Origin: Clostridium_AI sp002297865
GTDB lineage: Bacteria; Bacillota; Clostridia; Lachnospirales; Lachnospiraceae
NCBI GenBank assembly: GCA_937903005.1
Contig: CALFNR010000073.1
Coordinates: 1-62,286, forward strand
DNA: 62,286 nt
Reading direction: 5' to 3'
Shown piece after piece: positions 19,761-29,292 of this stretch. A program made the position numbers and the translations under genes. Each line of letters begins with the position of its first letter. Positions within the stretch are counted from its first letter, which is position 1. Below the pieces are notes generated by a model that saw only the letters and a program-made list of their open reading frames with translations, made no database searches and had not been told where the DNA came from.

Positions 19761-22154
19761 ATGAATTACGGTTATTTTGATGAAGCAAATAGAGAATATG
19801 TAATCACAAAACCTAATACACCAGCACCTTGGGCAAACTACTTAGGTTCTCCAGCATATGGTGCAATTATTTCCAATAATGCAGGTGGATATAGCTTTGA
19901 AAAGAGTGGGGCAAACGGAAGAATTTTACGTTATCGTTTTAACGCAGACGATAAGCCAGGAAGATATATTTATATTCGAGACGATGAAACAAAGGATTAC
20001 TGGTCAGCATCTTGGCAGCCAGTAGGAAAAGATTTAGATACATATAAAAGTGAATGTCACCATGGTACAGCGTATACTAATATGCTTGCTTCTTACGCAG
20101 GAATTGATTCAGAAGCATTGTATTATGTGCCACTTGATAAAACATATGAAGTATGGAGATTAAAATTAACAAATACTACAGATAAAGAACGTAAAATTTC
20201 TGCTTTCAGTTATGCTGAATTTACCAATGAAAACAATTACAATCAGGATCAGGTAAACTTACAATATACGTTATTTATCACAAGAACTTATTTTAAAGGA
20301 AATAAGATTCTTCAAAGTATTAATGAAAACTGCAAGAATGGTATGAACGGAAGTGAAACAAAATATCGTTTTTTGGGACAGGCAGGAGAACCAGTTAAAT
20401 CATATAATGGCGATAAGCAGGCATTTATCGGCAATTATCATTCCTATGGCAACCCTGTTGCAGTAGAAAATGGTGAATGTAACAACGTATTAAACTACAA
20501 CTCCAATGGATGTGGAGCACTTCATTCTTCCATGACAATTAAACCAGGAGAAACAAAAACAATCGTTTATGTTCTTGGTATGAAAAATGAAGAAGAGGCA
20601 GATGCCATCTTAGCTAATTATGAAGATGTATCTCAAGTGGATAGAGAATTGGCTGAGTTAAAGAAACATTGGCATGCAAAATTAGATAACTTTAAAGTTA
20701 CAACACCAGACAGTGCATTTAACAATATGATCAATACCTGGAATGCTTATCAGTGCTTTATGACATTTATCTGGTCAAGAGCAGCTTCCTTTACTTACTG
20801 TGGTGAAAGAAATGGTTACGGTTACCGTGATACTGTTCAGGATATCCAAGGTGTTATCCATTTGGACCCAGAAGCAGCCGGCAAACAGATTCGTTTCATG
20901 TTATCCGCACAGGTTGACAATGGTGGCGGACTTCCACTTGTAAAATTCGATCATAATCCAGGACATGAGGGAACACCAGATGATCCAGAGTATGTAAAAG
21001 AAACGGGACATCCAGCTTACCGTGCAGATGATGCATTATGGTTATTCCCAACAGTTTATAAATACATTAGTGAAACAGGTAATAAGGCATTCTTAGATGA
21101 AGTAATTCCTTTCTCTAACAAGGGTGAAGCCACAGTATACGAGCATTTAAAACGTGCAATTCAGTTCTCGGAAGAAAGATTGGGTGATCACAAGATGCCA
21201 GCAGGTCTTCATGCAGACTGGAATGACTGCTTAAGACTTGGTAAAAAAGGTGAGTCTACATTCGTAGCATTGCAGTTATACTACGCATTTACTGTATTAA
21301 AGGAATTTGCAGAAGAAAAGAATGATACAGAATATATTGATTATTTAGTAAAAACACAGAAAGAATTAGGCGATACCATTCAGAAAGAATGTTGGGAAGA
21401 TGACCGTTACGTTCGTGGTATTAAAGAAGATGGACAGGTTATCGGTTCTAAGAAAGACCCAGAAGCAAGTATGTGGTTAAATCCTCAATCATGGGCTGTA
21501 ATCAGTGGATTAGCAAGTAAAGATCAGGCTGAAAAGGCATTGGAATCCGTTCATCGTGAATTGAATACACCTTATGGTGCAAGAGTTATGGCTCCTTCCT
21601 ATAAAGAACATGCATTTGACGGTGCGTTAGCATTATTATTCAATGGCTCTACAAAGGAAAACGGCGGTATTTTCTCACAGCCACAGGGATGGATTATCCT
21701 TGCAGAATCCTTAATGGGACATGGAAACCGTGCATTTGAATACTTCACAGAAAGTGCACCAGCATCTCAGAACGATAATGCAGACGTAAGATGTTTAGAG
21801 CCATACGTTCATGGTCAGTTTACAGAGTCAGTAGAAAGCCCATTTGAAGGACGTTCTCATGTACACTGGTTAACAGGTACAGCATCTACCGTTATGGTTG
21901 GCTGTGTAGAAGGTATCTGTGGTATGCGTCCAGATCCAAACGGATTACGTGTTGCACCATCTATTCCTTCTGTATGGAAAGAAATCAAGATAGAAAAAGT
22001 ATTCCGTGGCAAAAAATTAGATATTACCGTTAAGAATCCTAATGGAGCAGAAGGCGGTTATAAAGAATTCTATGTAAATGGCGTTAAGAAAGATGACAAT
22101 TACGTATCGGCATCTGAATTAAAGGATGTGAATGAAATTACATTAGTGATGTAA
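19761..22154 (+). CDS. GH94 glycoside phosphorylase (cellobiose- or chitobiose-type)
   Basis: A 797-residue cytoplasmic enzyme that splits a beta-linked disaccharide with phosphate, saving ATP by giving sugar-1-phosphate. The family signature HADWNDCL is at 484-491, with Trp487 and Asp489, the latter being the general acid by comparison with known GH94 enzymes. The phosphate-site region near the C terminus (SRSHVHWLTGTAS-like) is also present. There is no signal peptide. Cellobiose phosphorylase and N,N'-diacetylchitobiose phosphorylase are the main candidates; I cannot choose between them by eye. No transporter or hydrolase is adjacent. Confidence 0.88.
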   Translation: MNYGYFDEANREYVITKPNTPAPWANYLGSPAYGAIISNNAGGYSFEKSGANGRILRYRFNADDKPGRYIYIRDDETKDYWSASWQPVGKDLDTYKSECHHGTAYTNMLASYAGIDSEALYYVPLDKTYEVWRLKLTNTTDKERKISAFSYAEFTNENNYNQDQVNLQYTLFITRTYFKGNKILQSINENCKNGMNGSETKYRFLGQAGEPVKSYNGDKQAFIGNYHSYGNPVAVENGECNNVLNYNSNGCGALHSSMTIKPGETKTIVYVLGMKNEEEADAILANYEDVSQVDRELAELKKHWHAKLDNFKVTTPDSAFNNMINTWNAYQCFMTFIWSRAASFTYCGERNGYGYRDTVQDIQGVIHLDPEAAGKQIRFMLSAQVDNGGGLPLVKFDHNPGHEGTPDDPEYVKETGHPAYRADDALWLFPTVYKYISETGNKAFLDEVIPFSNKGEATVYEHLKRAIQFSEERLGDHKMPAGLHADWNDCLRLGKKGESTFVALQLYYAFTVLKEFAEEKNDTEYIDYLVKTQKELGDTIQKECWEDDRYVRGIKEDGQVIGSKKDPEASMWLNPQSWAVISGLASKDQAEKALESVHRELNTPYGARVMAPSYKEHAFDGALALLFNGSTKENGGIFSQPQGWIILAESLMGHGNRAFEYFTESAPASQNDNADVRCLEPYVHGQFTESVESPFEGRSHVHWLTGTASTVMVGCVEGICGMRPDPNGLRVAPSIPSVWKEIKIEKVFRGKKLDITVKNPNGAEGGYKEFYVNGVKKDDNYVSASELKDVNEITLVM

Positions 22155-22190
22155 TTTATGCATCTTCATATTTCCTTACATGCTTTGTTG

Positions 22191-22199
22191 TGATATAAT
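22191..22199 (+). promoter_or_regulatory. Extended -10 promoter of glyA
   Basis: TGATATAAT, an extended -10, 34 bases before glyA. The -35 region is poor. Confidence 0.5.
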
Positions 22200-22232
22200 G
22201 AACGAGACAAAAAATGTAACGGAGGTATGAAG

Positions 22233-23471
22233 ATGTTTTCTTTTGATGAAGTTAAGAATTTTGATCCAGATTTGGCTGCAGCCATCGAGAAAGAGATCGG
22301 AAGACAGAATAGTCACATTGAGTTAATTGCTTCTGAAAACTTTGTTAGTAAAGCAGTTATGGCTGCTATGGGAAGCCCTCTTACTAATAAATATGCAGAA
22401 GGATATCCAGGAAAAAGATACTATGGCGGATGTGAATTCGTAGATATCGCTGAAGACTTAGCAAGAGACAGAGCTATGAAATTATTTAACTGTACATATG
22501 CTAATGTACAGCCACACTCAGGCGCACAGGCTAATTTAGCAGTATTTTTTGCTTTGGTAAAACCAGGTGATACTGTTATGGGTATGAATCTGGATCACGG
22601 CGGACATTTAACACACGGAAGTCCAGTAAACATTTCAGGAAGCTATTTCAAAATCGTGCCTTACGGTGTAAATGATGAAGGATTTATTGATTATGATGAA
22701 GTAGAACGCATTGCAAAAGAGTGCAAGCCAAAATTAATCGTTGCTGGTGCAAGTGCTTATGCAAGAAAAATTGACTTCAAGAGATTCCGTGAAATCGCTG
22801 ATGAAGTTGGAGCATTCTTAATGGTTGATATGGCACACATTGCTGGACTTGTTGCAGCAGGTCTTCATGAAAGTCCAATTCCATACGCTCACGTAACTAC
22901 AACAACAACTCATAAAACACTTCGTGGACCTCGTGGCGGTATGATTTTATCCAGTAAAGAGTTTGCAGAAGAATACAAGTTAAATAAATCTGTATTCCCA
23001 GGTATCCAAGGTGGTCCTTTAATGCACGTAATTGCTGCAAAAGCTGTCTGCTTTAAAGAAGCATTAGATCCAAGCTTCAAAGTTTATGCGCAGAACATCA
23101 TTGACAATGCACAGGCACTTGCGAATGGTCTTATAAGCAGAGGATTTGATATCGTATCTGGCGGAACAGACAATCATTTAATGCTTGTAAATCTTGTAAA
23201 TAAAGGAATTACAGGTAAAGAAGCAGAAAAATTATTAGATGCTGCCAACATTACATGTAATAAGAACACAGTTCCTAATGACCCACAGTCACCATTTGTA
23301 ACAAGTGGTATTCGTTTAGGAACAGCAGCTGTTACAACAAGAGGATTTAATACAGCTGATATGGACGTTGTTGCAGATGCAATTGCCATGTTAATTAATG
23401 ATGTTGATGCGAATAAGGAGAAAGCAATGGCTATGGTTAAGGAATTGACAGACAAGCATCCATTGTATTAA
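22233..23471 (+). CDS. glyA: Serine hydroxymethyltransferase
   Basis: A PLP enzyme that interconverts serine and glycine and loads one-carbon units onto tetrahydrofolate. 412 residues. The cofactor lysine is Lys228 in TTTTTHKTLRGPRGG. The substrate-site motif SENFVS and the glycine-rich KRYYGG are present. The second ATG (22233) is preferred because GGAGG lies seven bases before it but only one base before the first ATG. Confidence 0.97.
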   Translation: MFSFDEVKNFDPDLAAAIEKEIGRQNSHIELIASENFVSKAVMAAMGSPLTNKYAEGYPGKRYYGGCEFVDIAEDLARDRAMKLFNCTYANVQPHSGAQANLAVFFALVKPGDTVMGMNLDHGGHLTHGSPVNISGSYFKIVPYGVNDEGFIDYDEVERIAKECKPKLIVAGASAYARKIDFKRFREIADEVGAFLMVDMAHIAGLVAAGLHESPIPYAHVTTTTTHKTLRGPRGGMILSSKEFAEEYKLNKSVFPGIQGGPLMHVIAAKAVCFKEALDPSFKVYAQNIIDNAQALANGLISRGFDIVSGGTDNHLMLVNLVNKGITGKEAEKLLDAANITCNKNTVPNDPQSPFVTSGIRLGTAAVTTRGFNTADMDVVADAIAMLINDVDANKEKAMAMVKELTDKHPLY

Positions 23472-23484
23472 TTTATCAATAAAG

Positions 23485-23519
23485 AGATACCTTTCCTAAA
23501 ATAGGAGGGTATCTTTTTT
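23485..23519 (+). terminator. Terminator of glyA
   Basis: GATACC with GGGTATC around an inner CCT/AGG, followed by six T. Confidence 0.8.
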
Positions 23520-23594
23520 GTGATTGTAAAATATGCCAAAAAGTGTTAAAATACATGAAGCTTATTAACATCACAAATGACAGGCGGTATTCAT

Positions 23595-24656
23595 ATGAAA
23601 CAAAGAATAACATCTTTCGACACATTTAGAGCGGTTGCAGCTTTTATAATCGTGTTCCTGCATTATCCGTTATTAAATCGATTTACGGATGAGGCACAAG
23701 TACTTGTGCGAATAGCCGTACCTTACTTTTTCATGGTATCTGGCTATTTTCATTACAGTACAAAAGAATTAAAATCAAAGAAGATTTTAAAAGAACTAAA
23801 GAAAATTATCGGTTTGACTATTATAGTCAATATCGTGTATTTAATCCTGCGTCTTTCTGTAAAGTCTTACTACTGTATACAAAATAGACAAGACCTGCAT
23901 CGTCTATGGTCTAGAATTTTTTCGCAGCTTGCAAGACCTAGATACATATGGTTTAACTTTGGTTTGGCAGGACATTTATGGTACTTACGTGCAATGATTT
24001 TTGTTGTAATTGTATTTGCGATCATGAAGAAATTTAAATTAGAAAAATTCGTGAAGTATAGCATTCCACTAATTATCATTGCCGATTTATGTTTGTGCAA
24101 GTATTCAAAAGCTCTTTATGGATGGCATTATCCAAGAAGAATCTTAGAACCACTTGAGAAGTTTATTGGTGTAGGCTATTCCTATTTCTTTATGGGATAT
24201 TTTTATCGTCAGTTTGAGCAGACAGAACGGTTTGAGAAAATGAAAAAAGCCATTACAAAATCCCCAGTGATTCCAGCCGTCATGGTGATAGCAGCGGCTG
24301 TTCTTAATGTTCTGGAAGCAAAATGGCTAGATAGCCACAAATGGAACGTACAGCCTTACAACTATATTGGGACTCTTTTGCTCATTGTTGTAATTTTTAT
24401 GATACTGTCTTGTTATAAGACATTGGGGAGCAAAACAGGTATCCATATTATTGGTCAGAAATATTCCGAGTATATTTATTTTTATCATGTACTTTGTGGT
24501 AAGTTATTTGCTATTTTCTTAAAAGAGAAAGCAATTTATCCATACTATTTAAAAGTACGTCCTTTTGTTATTTACTTAACAGTTATGTTTGTAACTATGT
24601 TCTTTATGTGGTGCAAGCGTGTATTGAAAAAGGAAATGAAGTTACAGGAAATGTAG
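23595..24656 (+). CDS. Membrane acyltransferase, acyltransferase-3 family
   Basis: A 353-residue polytopic membrane protein with about ten hydrophobic segments. The family start is clear: SFDTFRAVAAFIIVFLHYPL, with the catalytic-type His in LHY, then YFFMVSGYF. Such enzymes O-acetylate cell-wall or surface polysaccharides. The substrate is unknown and no glycan cluster is adjacent. The ATG at 23595 has AGGCGG upstream. It is a single-gene unit with its own terminator. Confidence 0.85.
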   Translation: MKQRITSFDTFRAVAAFIIVFLHYPLLNRFTDEAQVLVRIAVPYFFMVSGYFHYSTKELKSKKILKELKKIIGLTIIVNIVYLILRLSVKSYYCIQNRQDLHRLWSRIFSQLARPRYIWFNFGLAGHLWYLRAMIFVVIVFAIMKKFKLEKFVKYSIPLIIIADLCLCKYSKALYGWHYPRRILEPLEKFIGVGYSYFFMGYFYRQFEQTERFEKMKKAITKSPVIPAVMVIAAAVLNVLEAKWLDSHKWNVQPYNYIGTLLLIVVIFMILSCYKTLGSKTGIHIIGQKYSEYIYFYHVLCGKLFAIFLKEKAIYPYYLKVRPFVIYLTVMFVTMFFMWCKRVLKKEMKLQEM

Positions 24657-24658
24657 AT

Positions 24659-24706
24659 AAGACTCCTTCTGTAGAAAAATTCTATGGAAGGAGTCTTTCG
24701 ATTTTA
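24659..24706 (+). terminator. Terminator of the acyltransferase gene
   Basis: AAGACTCCTTC (24659-24669) pairs with GAAGGAGTCTT (24687-24697), then a T-rich tail. Confidence 0.8.
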
Positions 24707-24719
24707 ATGTATCACTGTC

Positions 24720-24748
24720 TATACAATCTTACAAATATTTGTTATAAT
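24720..24748 (+). promoter_or_regulatory. Promoter of the degV gene
   Basis: TATACA, 17-base spacer, TATAAT with an extended -10 (TGT). 46 bases before the start codon. Confidence 0.6.
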
Positions 24749-24794
24749 GGTCTCTATGAAAATAATTGACTAAAAAGAAAATAGGAGAAGTACA

Positions 24795-25676
24795 ATGAAA
24801 AATTTTCAAATATTTAGTGATTCTTCTTGCGATTTACCGATAGAGCTTATTGAACAATATAACATTCGTGTGATTCCTTATTACATTACATTTGATAAAG
24901 AAACATACTATAAAGAGCACGAAGAAATTAGTAATGAAGAGTTTTATAAGAAACTGGCAACAAAGGTGTTTCCAAAAACCTCATTACCTTCTGTTCAGGA
25001 CTATATGAATGCATTTAAAGAAGCGATTGAAGCAGGACAAGATGTTTTATGCTTCTGTCTGACATCCAAGTTCAGTGGCTCATATCAGTCAGCAGTAAAT
25101 GCTAAGTCTATTCTGGAAGAAGATTACCCAAATGCAAAAATCGTAGTAGTGGATTCTATCCAGGCAACAGCAGGTCAAGGTTTAGTTGTTCTTCAAGCAG
25201 CCCGTATGAAAGAGGCTGGTTTCGAGATGGACGAGGTAGTTGATAAGATTGAATCGATTAAGAATACTGCAAGAATTATGTTTACGGTAGATTCACTTGA
25301 GTATTTACAAAAGGGTGGAAGAATTGGAAAAGTAACCTCTCTTGCAGGGACTATGTTGAATCTGAAACCAATGATTGTACTAAAAGAAGCTGAATTAATG
25401 CCTTATTCCAATGTACGAGGAAGAAAAAAAGCATTAGAGAAAACACTTGCAATGGTAGAAGAGTATTTTGAAGAAAATGACGAAAGTTATGATGATTACG
25501 ATTTCTGTATGGCGAATGCGACTACTATGGAAGAAACAATGATGATGCAGGAAAAGGTTGAAGCACTCATTGGAAGAAAATTAGATTATCCTATTTTTCA
25601 AATCGGTGTAACCATCGGAACTTATACAGGTCCAGGGGCTTTAGGGGTCTGTTTTGTTAAAAAATTCGATAGATAA
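24795..25676 (+). CDS. DegV family fatty-acid-binding protein
   Basis: A 293-residue cytoplasmic protein of the DegV/FakB fold, which binds a fatty acid and presents it to a fatty-acid kinase. The usual start (FSDSSCDLP), the CLTSKFSGSYQSA loop and the C-terminal IGTYTGPGALGV are all visible. No fakA is nearby. The LUD gene follows after a short gap and probably shares its transcript. The ligand is unproven. Confidence 0.9.
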   Translation: MKNFQIFSDSSCDLPIELIEQYNIRVIPYYITFDKETYYKEHEEISNEEFYKKLATKVFPKTSLPSVQDYMNAFKEAIEAGQDVLCFCLTSKFSGSYQSAVNAKSILEEDYPNAKIVVVDSIQATAGQGLVVLQAARMKEAGFEMDEVVDKIESIKNTARIMFTVDSLEYLQKGGRIGKVTSLAGTMLNLKPMIVLKEAELMPYSNVRGRKKALEKTLAMVEEYFEENDESYDDYDFCMANATTMEETMMMQEKVEALIGRKLDYPIFQIGVTIGTYTGPGALGVCFVKKFDR

Positions 25677-25700
25677 GTTCGTTTGGAGGAAAGATTTAAT

Positions 25701-26336
25701 ATGAATGCAAAGAAACAGGCATATGAAACCCTTGCGAACACGATTATTAAGAAATTTGAAACTCGTGGAATCGAAGGATACTATTGCCAAGATAAAGAGG
25801 AAGCGCTAAAAAAAGCGTTAAGTCTAATTGAAAAAGGAAGTTCCATTACTTGGGGTGGTTCTGAGACCATGAAAGAAATTGGAATATTTGAAGCAATTAG
25901 TAATGGAGACTATGTGCTTTATGATCGGGATAAAGCCAAGACACCTGAAGAAAAACGTGAATTTTACGGAAAAGCAGTAACTGCCGATTATTTTCTCATG
26001 AGTTCCAATGCAATAACGCATGATGGACAACTTGTAAACATTGATGGGAATGGCAATCGTGTTGCTTGTCTCATATGTGGACCTAAGAATGTAATAGTCG
26101 TTGCAGGTATGAATAAAGTGGTGAAGGACGTAGAAGAAGGAATTATCCGTGTTCAGAACGTAGCCGCTCCACCAAATGCTGTTCGTTTGAATCGAAACAC
26201 AGGATGTCACCAATTTGGCAAATGCACCAATTGTCTCTCTGAGGACTGTATGTGTAGCCAGATTGTTGTAACACGCACGTCTAAAATCAAAAACCGTGTT
26301 AAAGTAATCTTAGTTGGAGAAGAACTAGGATACTAA
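25701..26336 (+). CDS. LUD-domain protein (lactate-utilisation-like)
   Basis: A 211-residue protein of the LUD domain family (related to LutC/YkgG). The GSSITWGGSETMKEIG motif near the N terminus and the C-terminal cysteine cluster (KCTNCLSEDCMC) are typical of the clostridial short form. The frame is open earlier, but the ATG at 25701 has TTGGAGG upstream. Family members act around lactate oxidation or iron-sulfur chemistry. The lutA and lutB partners are absent, so the role is open. Confidence 0.85.
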   Translation: MNAKKQAYETLANTIIKKFETRGIEGYYCQDKEEALKKALSLIEKGSSITWGGSETMKEIGIFEAISNGDYVLYDRDKAKTPEEKREFYGKAVTADYFLMSSNAITHDGQLVNIDGNGNRVACLICGPKNVIVVAGMNKVVKDVEEGIIRVQNVAAPPNAVRLNRNTGCHQFGKCTNCLSEDCMCSQIVVTRTSKIKNRVKVILVGEELGY

Positions 26337-26358
26337 GATATGTTATGAATAAGAAAAG

Positions 26359-26390
26359 CCTGCATATAATAGTTCTATATTGTATGCAGG
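26359..26390. repeat. Inverted repeat after the LUD gene
   Basis: CCTGCATA... and ...TATGCAGG with further pairing inside. There is no T tract on the plus strand; a CTTTTCTTA tail exists on the minus strand. It may be a weak terminator or a relic of the tspO promoter region. Confidence 0.45.
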
Positions 26391-26394
26391 TAAT

Positions 26395-26689
26395 ATGAAA
26401 GAAAATTCAAAATCAAATTTTCTCACTTCACTATTTGCTGTAGCACTGCCAACAATAGTTGGAGTTCTAGGCAGTCGTATCAGTGGTATGGGGGCAGGTT
26501 CCGTCATTCCCTATCCCAATAAACCACCATTGGTTCCATCAGGTCAGGTATTTCCTATTGTTTGTGATTATATTAACTAATATTGTTTTTAGAAGAATAC
26601 ATAGGTTTGCAGGCTATTTACTAGTGCTGTACTTAATATGGGTGGCATTTTCATTATATCTAAATTTAGGATTTTGCATTTTAAATTAA
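26395..26689 (+). pseudogene. tspO: tspO/MBR relic, internally deleted
   Basis: The first 60 residues match the start of a TspO/MBR tryptophan-rich sensor protein: a membrane segment (LFAVALPTIVGVLGS), then NKPPLVPSGQVFPIV, the conserved PPxxPxxxVFPIVW region. Then the frame runs into TAA at 26580. The next frame, about 26588-26689, carries the last helix of the same family (LIWVAFSLYLNLGF). About half the normal 150-160 residues are missing, so this is an internal deletion with loss of frame. The promoter of topB lies inside its 3' end. Confidence 0.8.
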
Positions 26690-26701
26690 GTCTGATATAA
26701 T
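26674..26701 (+). promoter_or_regulatory. Promoter of topB
   Basis: TTGCAT, 16-base spacer, TATAAT with an extended -10 (TGA). 43 bases before the topB start. Confidence 0.6.
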
Positions 26702-26743
26702 GAAACTACTCAATTTTAGAAGAAGGAAGTTGAACGTTAATTC

Positions 26744-28909
26744 ATGTCGAAAAAATTAATCATAGCAGAGAAACCCTCTGTTGCAAAGAACATAGCAGAC
26801 GCAGTAGGTGCGAAGAGACGTGCAAATGGCTATATAGAAGGCGATGATTATGTCATTACCTGGGCATTTGGTCATTTGCTACAGCTTTATGATGCCAAGG
26901 ATTATGACCCGGCAATGAAAAGCTGGAAGTTGGAAAATTTTCCATTCATTCCGGGTGAATATAAATATAAAATTAAGTCAGATGGCAAGGATAAGTCAAA
27001 ACCTGATGTTGGTGCAAAGAATCAGATTGCGTTAATAAAGAATCTGATTGCAAGAGATGATGTAGAAGGGGTTATTTCCGCAACTGACGATGACCGTGAA
27101 GGTCAGGTTATCTCCGACGAAATACTTATGTATCTGGACGTTAAGAAGAAAACAGAACGTTTGCTTTTAAATGAGTGGACAGCAGATGAAGTCAAGAAAG
27201 GTCTTAATAATCTTCGCCTGAATAGTGAGATGCAGTCTTTGCAGGATGCTGGAATTGGCAGACAGCTTGCGGACTGGCTAATAGGGATTAATTTGACCAG
27301 CGTGGCAACGGTAAAATACCGTAATGACCATAATATCAAGGTGCTAAACGTGGGACGAGTTCTTTTGCCTACTTTAAAAATTATATACGACCGGGATAAA
27401 GAGATTGAAAAGTTTAAGTCTTCAAAATACTATAAATTATTAGTTCAGTTTGAGACAGCTGAAAATGTAGTATTTGAAGGCTTATACTATGAGAAGGAAA
27501 GTGAAAAATTTGATGAGAAGGCTTATTTGGATGGACTTTGCGAAAAAGTCATTGGAAAGCAGGCTGTCATTGTTTCTAAGAAAGTGGAGAAGAAAAAGGA
27601 CTATCCTCCATTTTTATTCAATCTTTCTAATTTGCAAGGATTTGTAACCAGCAAATTTAAGGGCTGGACATCGGATAAGGTGCTTAAGGTGGCACAGTCC
27701 TTGTACGAGAAGAAGTTTATTACTTATCCAAGAACGGCAAGTATTGCGTTGGACGAAAGTATTATAGATAAAACAAGAAAAGCGTTAGAGACACATCGAA
27801 ATCTTTCTCCATTTGTGGAAGAAATCAAGTTCCATACCTCTAAGCGTGTATTTGACAGTAAGAAGGTAGAAAGCCACTCGGCCATTATACCTACTTATGT
27901 GATTCCTAAGTCTTTATCACCAGATGAGAAGATAGTATATGAGGCAATTCGTAACCGTTTCTTAGCGCAGTTTATGCCAGTAGCAGAATCAGAAGAAACG
28001 ACGTTGGAGATTAAGGTGCAGGATGATGAAATTCCAGGAATTTTTATCACCAAGGGAAAGGTCCTTTTAGTGGAAGGCTGGAAAAAGGTTGAGAAAGTCG
28101 AGACTAAGGAAAATATTCTGCCAAAGGTTGAGGAGAAGCAAGAGTTAAATGTGAAAGGGGCCAATGTATCAGAAGTGGTTCGTAAACCTCCAAAAGCCCA
28201 TACAGAGAAAACTCTTCTTCGAGTCATGGAGACTTGTGGAAAGAATTTCGAGGGAGAAGACTCAGAAGAAATGATGATGTCTATTCTGAGTGGTTTTAGT
28301 ATTGGTACGCCAGCTACCAGAGCGGAAACCATTAAGAAACTAAAGGATGTTGGATATATTAAGACAAAGGGTAAGAGTCTGGTATGTACAGAACTTGGCC
28401 GCATGATGGTGGAAACATTTCCAGTAAAGGAACTAATCGACTTAGAGTAAACTGGACGTTTGGAAAAGACCCTTTCGGATATCGAGAAAAAGAAATATAC
28501 CAAGGCAGACTTTATGGAGCTAATTACCGACTTTGTAAGAAAATCTGTGGACGACATCAAAAATGATGCAAAGTTTGGTGCGAAGAGTACTGCGCCAGAA
28601 GGTGCTAATGTGGTTGGTATCTGCCCTGAGTGTGGTAGTCCGGTAGTGGAGACAAAGAAAGCATTTGGCTGCAGCAACTGGAGAAATGGCTGCAAATATA
28701 CCATTTGGAAAGACGATAGATACATTCAGTCTTTTGGAAAGAAAGTGTCGGAGCAGATGGTGAAGATACTGTTAGAAGGCGGAAGGGTTGGATTCCATGG
28801 ATGTGTGAGTAAAAATGGGAATAAGTTCTCGGCGTATTTTTATTATAAGAAGGATGAGAAGACGGGGAGATATAATTGGAGTATGGAGTTTATTGATACG
28901 GGGAGATGA
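26744..28909 (+). pseudogene. topB: DNA topoisomerase III, interrupted by an in-frame stop
   Basis: Type IA topoisomerase. The N-terminal Toprim motif (LIIAEKPSVAKNIA, then ATDDDREGQ) and the active-site Tyr328 (FITYPRTAS) are intact. The reading frame is broken only by TAA at 28448-28450, in IDLE*TGRLEKTLSDIE, where relatives have an aromatic residue, usually tyrosine (TAT/TAC). The same frame then continues to 28909 and encodes the missing C terminus, including a cysteine zinc-ribbon-like domain (CPECG, CSNWRNGC). One base change would restore a 721-residue protein. A 568-residue product may still be made. An assembly error is possible. Confidence 0.88.
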
Positions 28910-28916
28910 TATAGTA

Positions 28917-29036
28917 TTGGAAAAGCAACAAATGCTTTTGAATTATTCATTAAAACTGGAAAATTTATCGACTGGATTGAAGTCTATGTTAATCATTACG
29001 AGAATGAATAATAAAATCGAATGGGAAATTTGTTGA
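28917..29036 (+). CDS. Possible 39-residue ORF after topB
   Basis: A TTG-initiated frame (LEKQQMLLNYSLKLENL...) placed between the end of topB and a terminator, with GGGGAG about ten bases upstream. I do not recognise it, and it may be chance. Confidence 0.2.
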   Translation: MEKQQMLLNYSLKLENLSTGLKSMLIITRMNNKIEWEIC

Positions 29037-29038
29037 TG

Positions 29039-29076
29039 AAAAATCATTGCCAATTGGGTTTGGTAATGATTTTTTT
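29039..29076 (+). terminator. Terminator after topB
   Basis: AAAAATCATT pairs with AATGATTTTT around an inner CCA/TGG, followed by T. Confidence 0.8.
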
Positions 29077-29292
29077 GGCGTAAATATTGTTAAAATACAC
29101 AAAATAAAATGAAAATACAATGCAAAAATGTTACAATTAACAGTTTAGAACACAAGGATTCAACATGTATCAAAAAAAATTAACATATCGTATAGTTAAA
29201 AAGTCCTGTATAATATAAATATAGACAATAACAATGTACATAAAACAAGTAATTTAGTAGCAATCAGATTGAGGAGAAAGGAAAGGTGTTAT

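Noticed and set aside
22155..22232. Glycine riboswitch before glyA
   Set aside because: The leader is too short for one and shows no typical stems.
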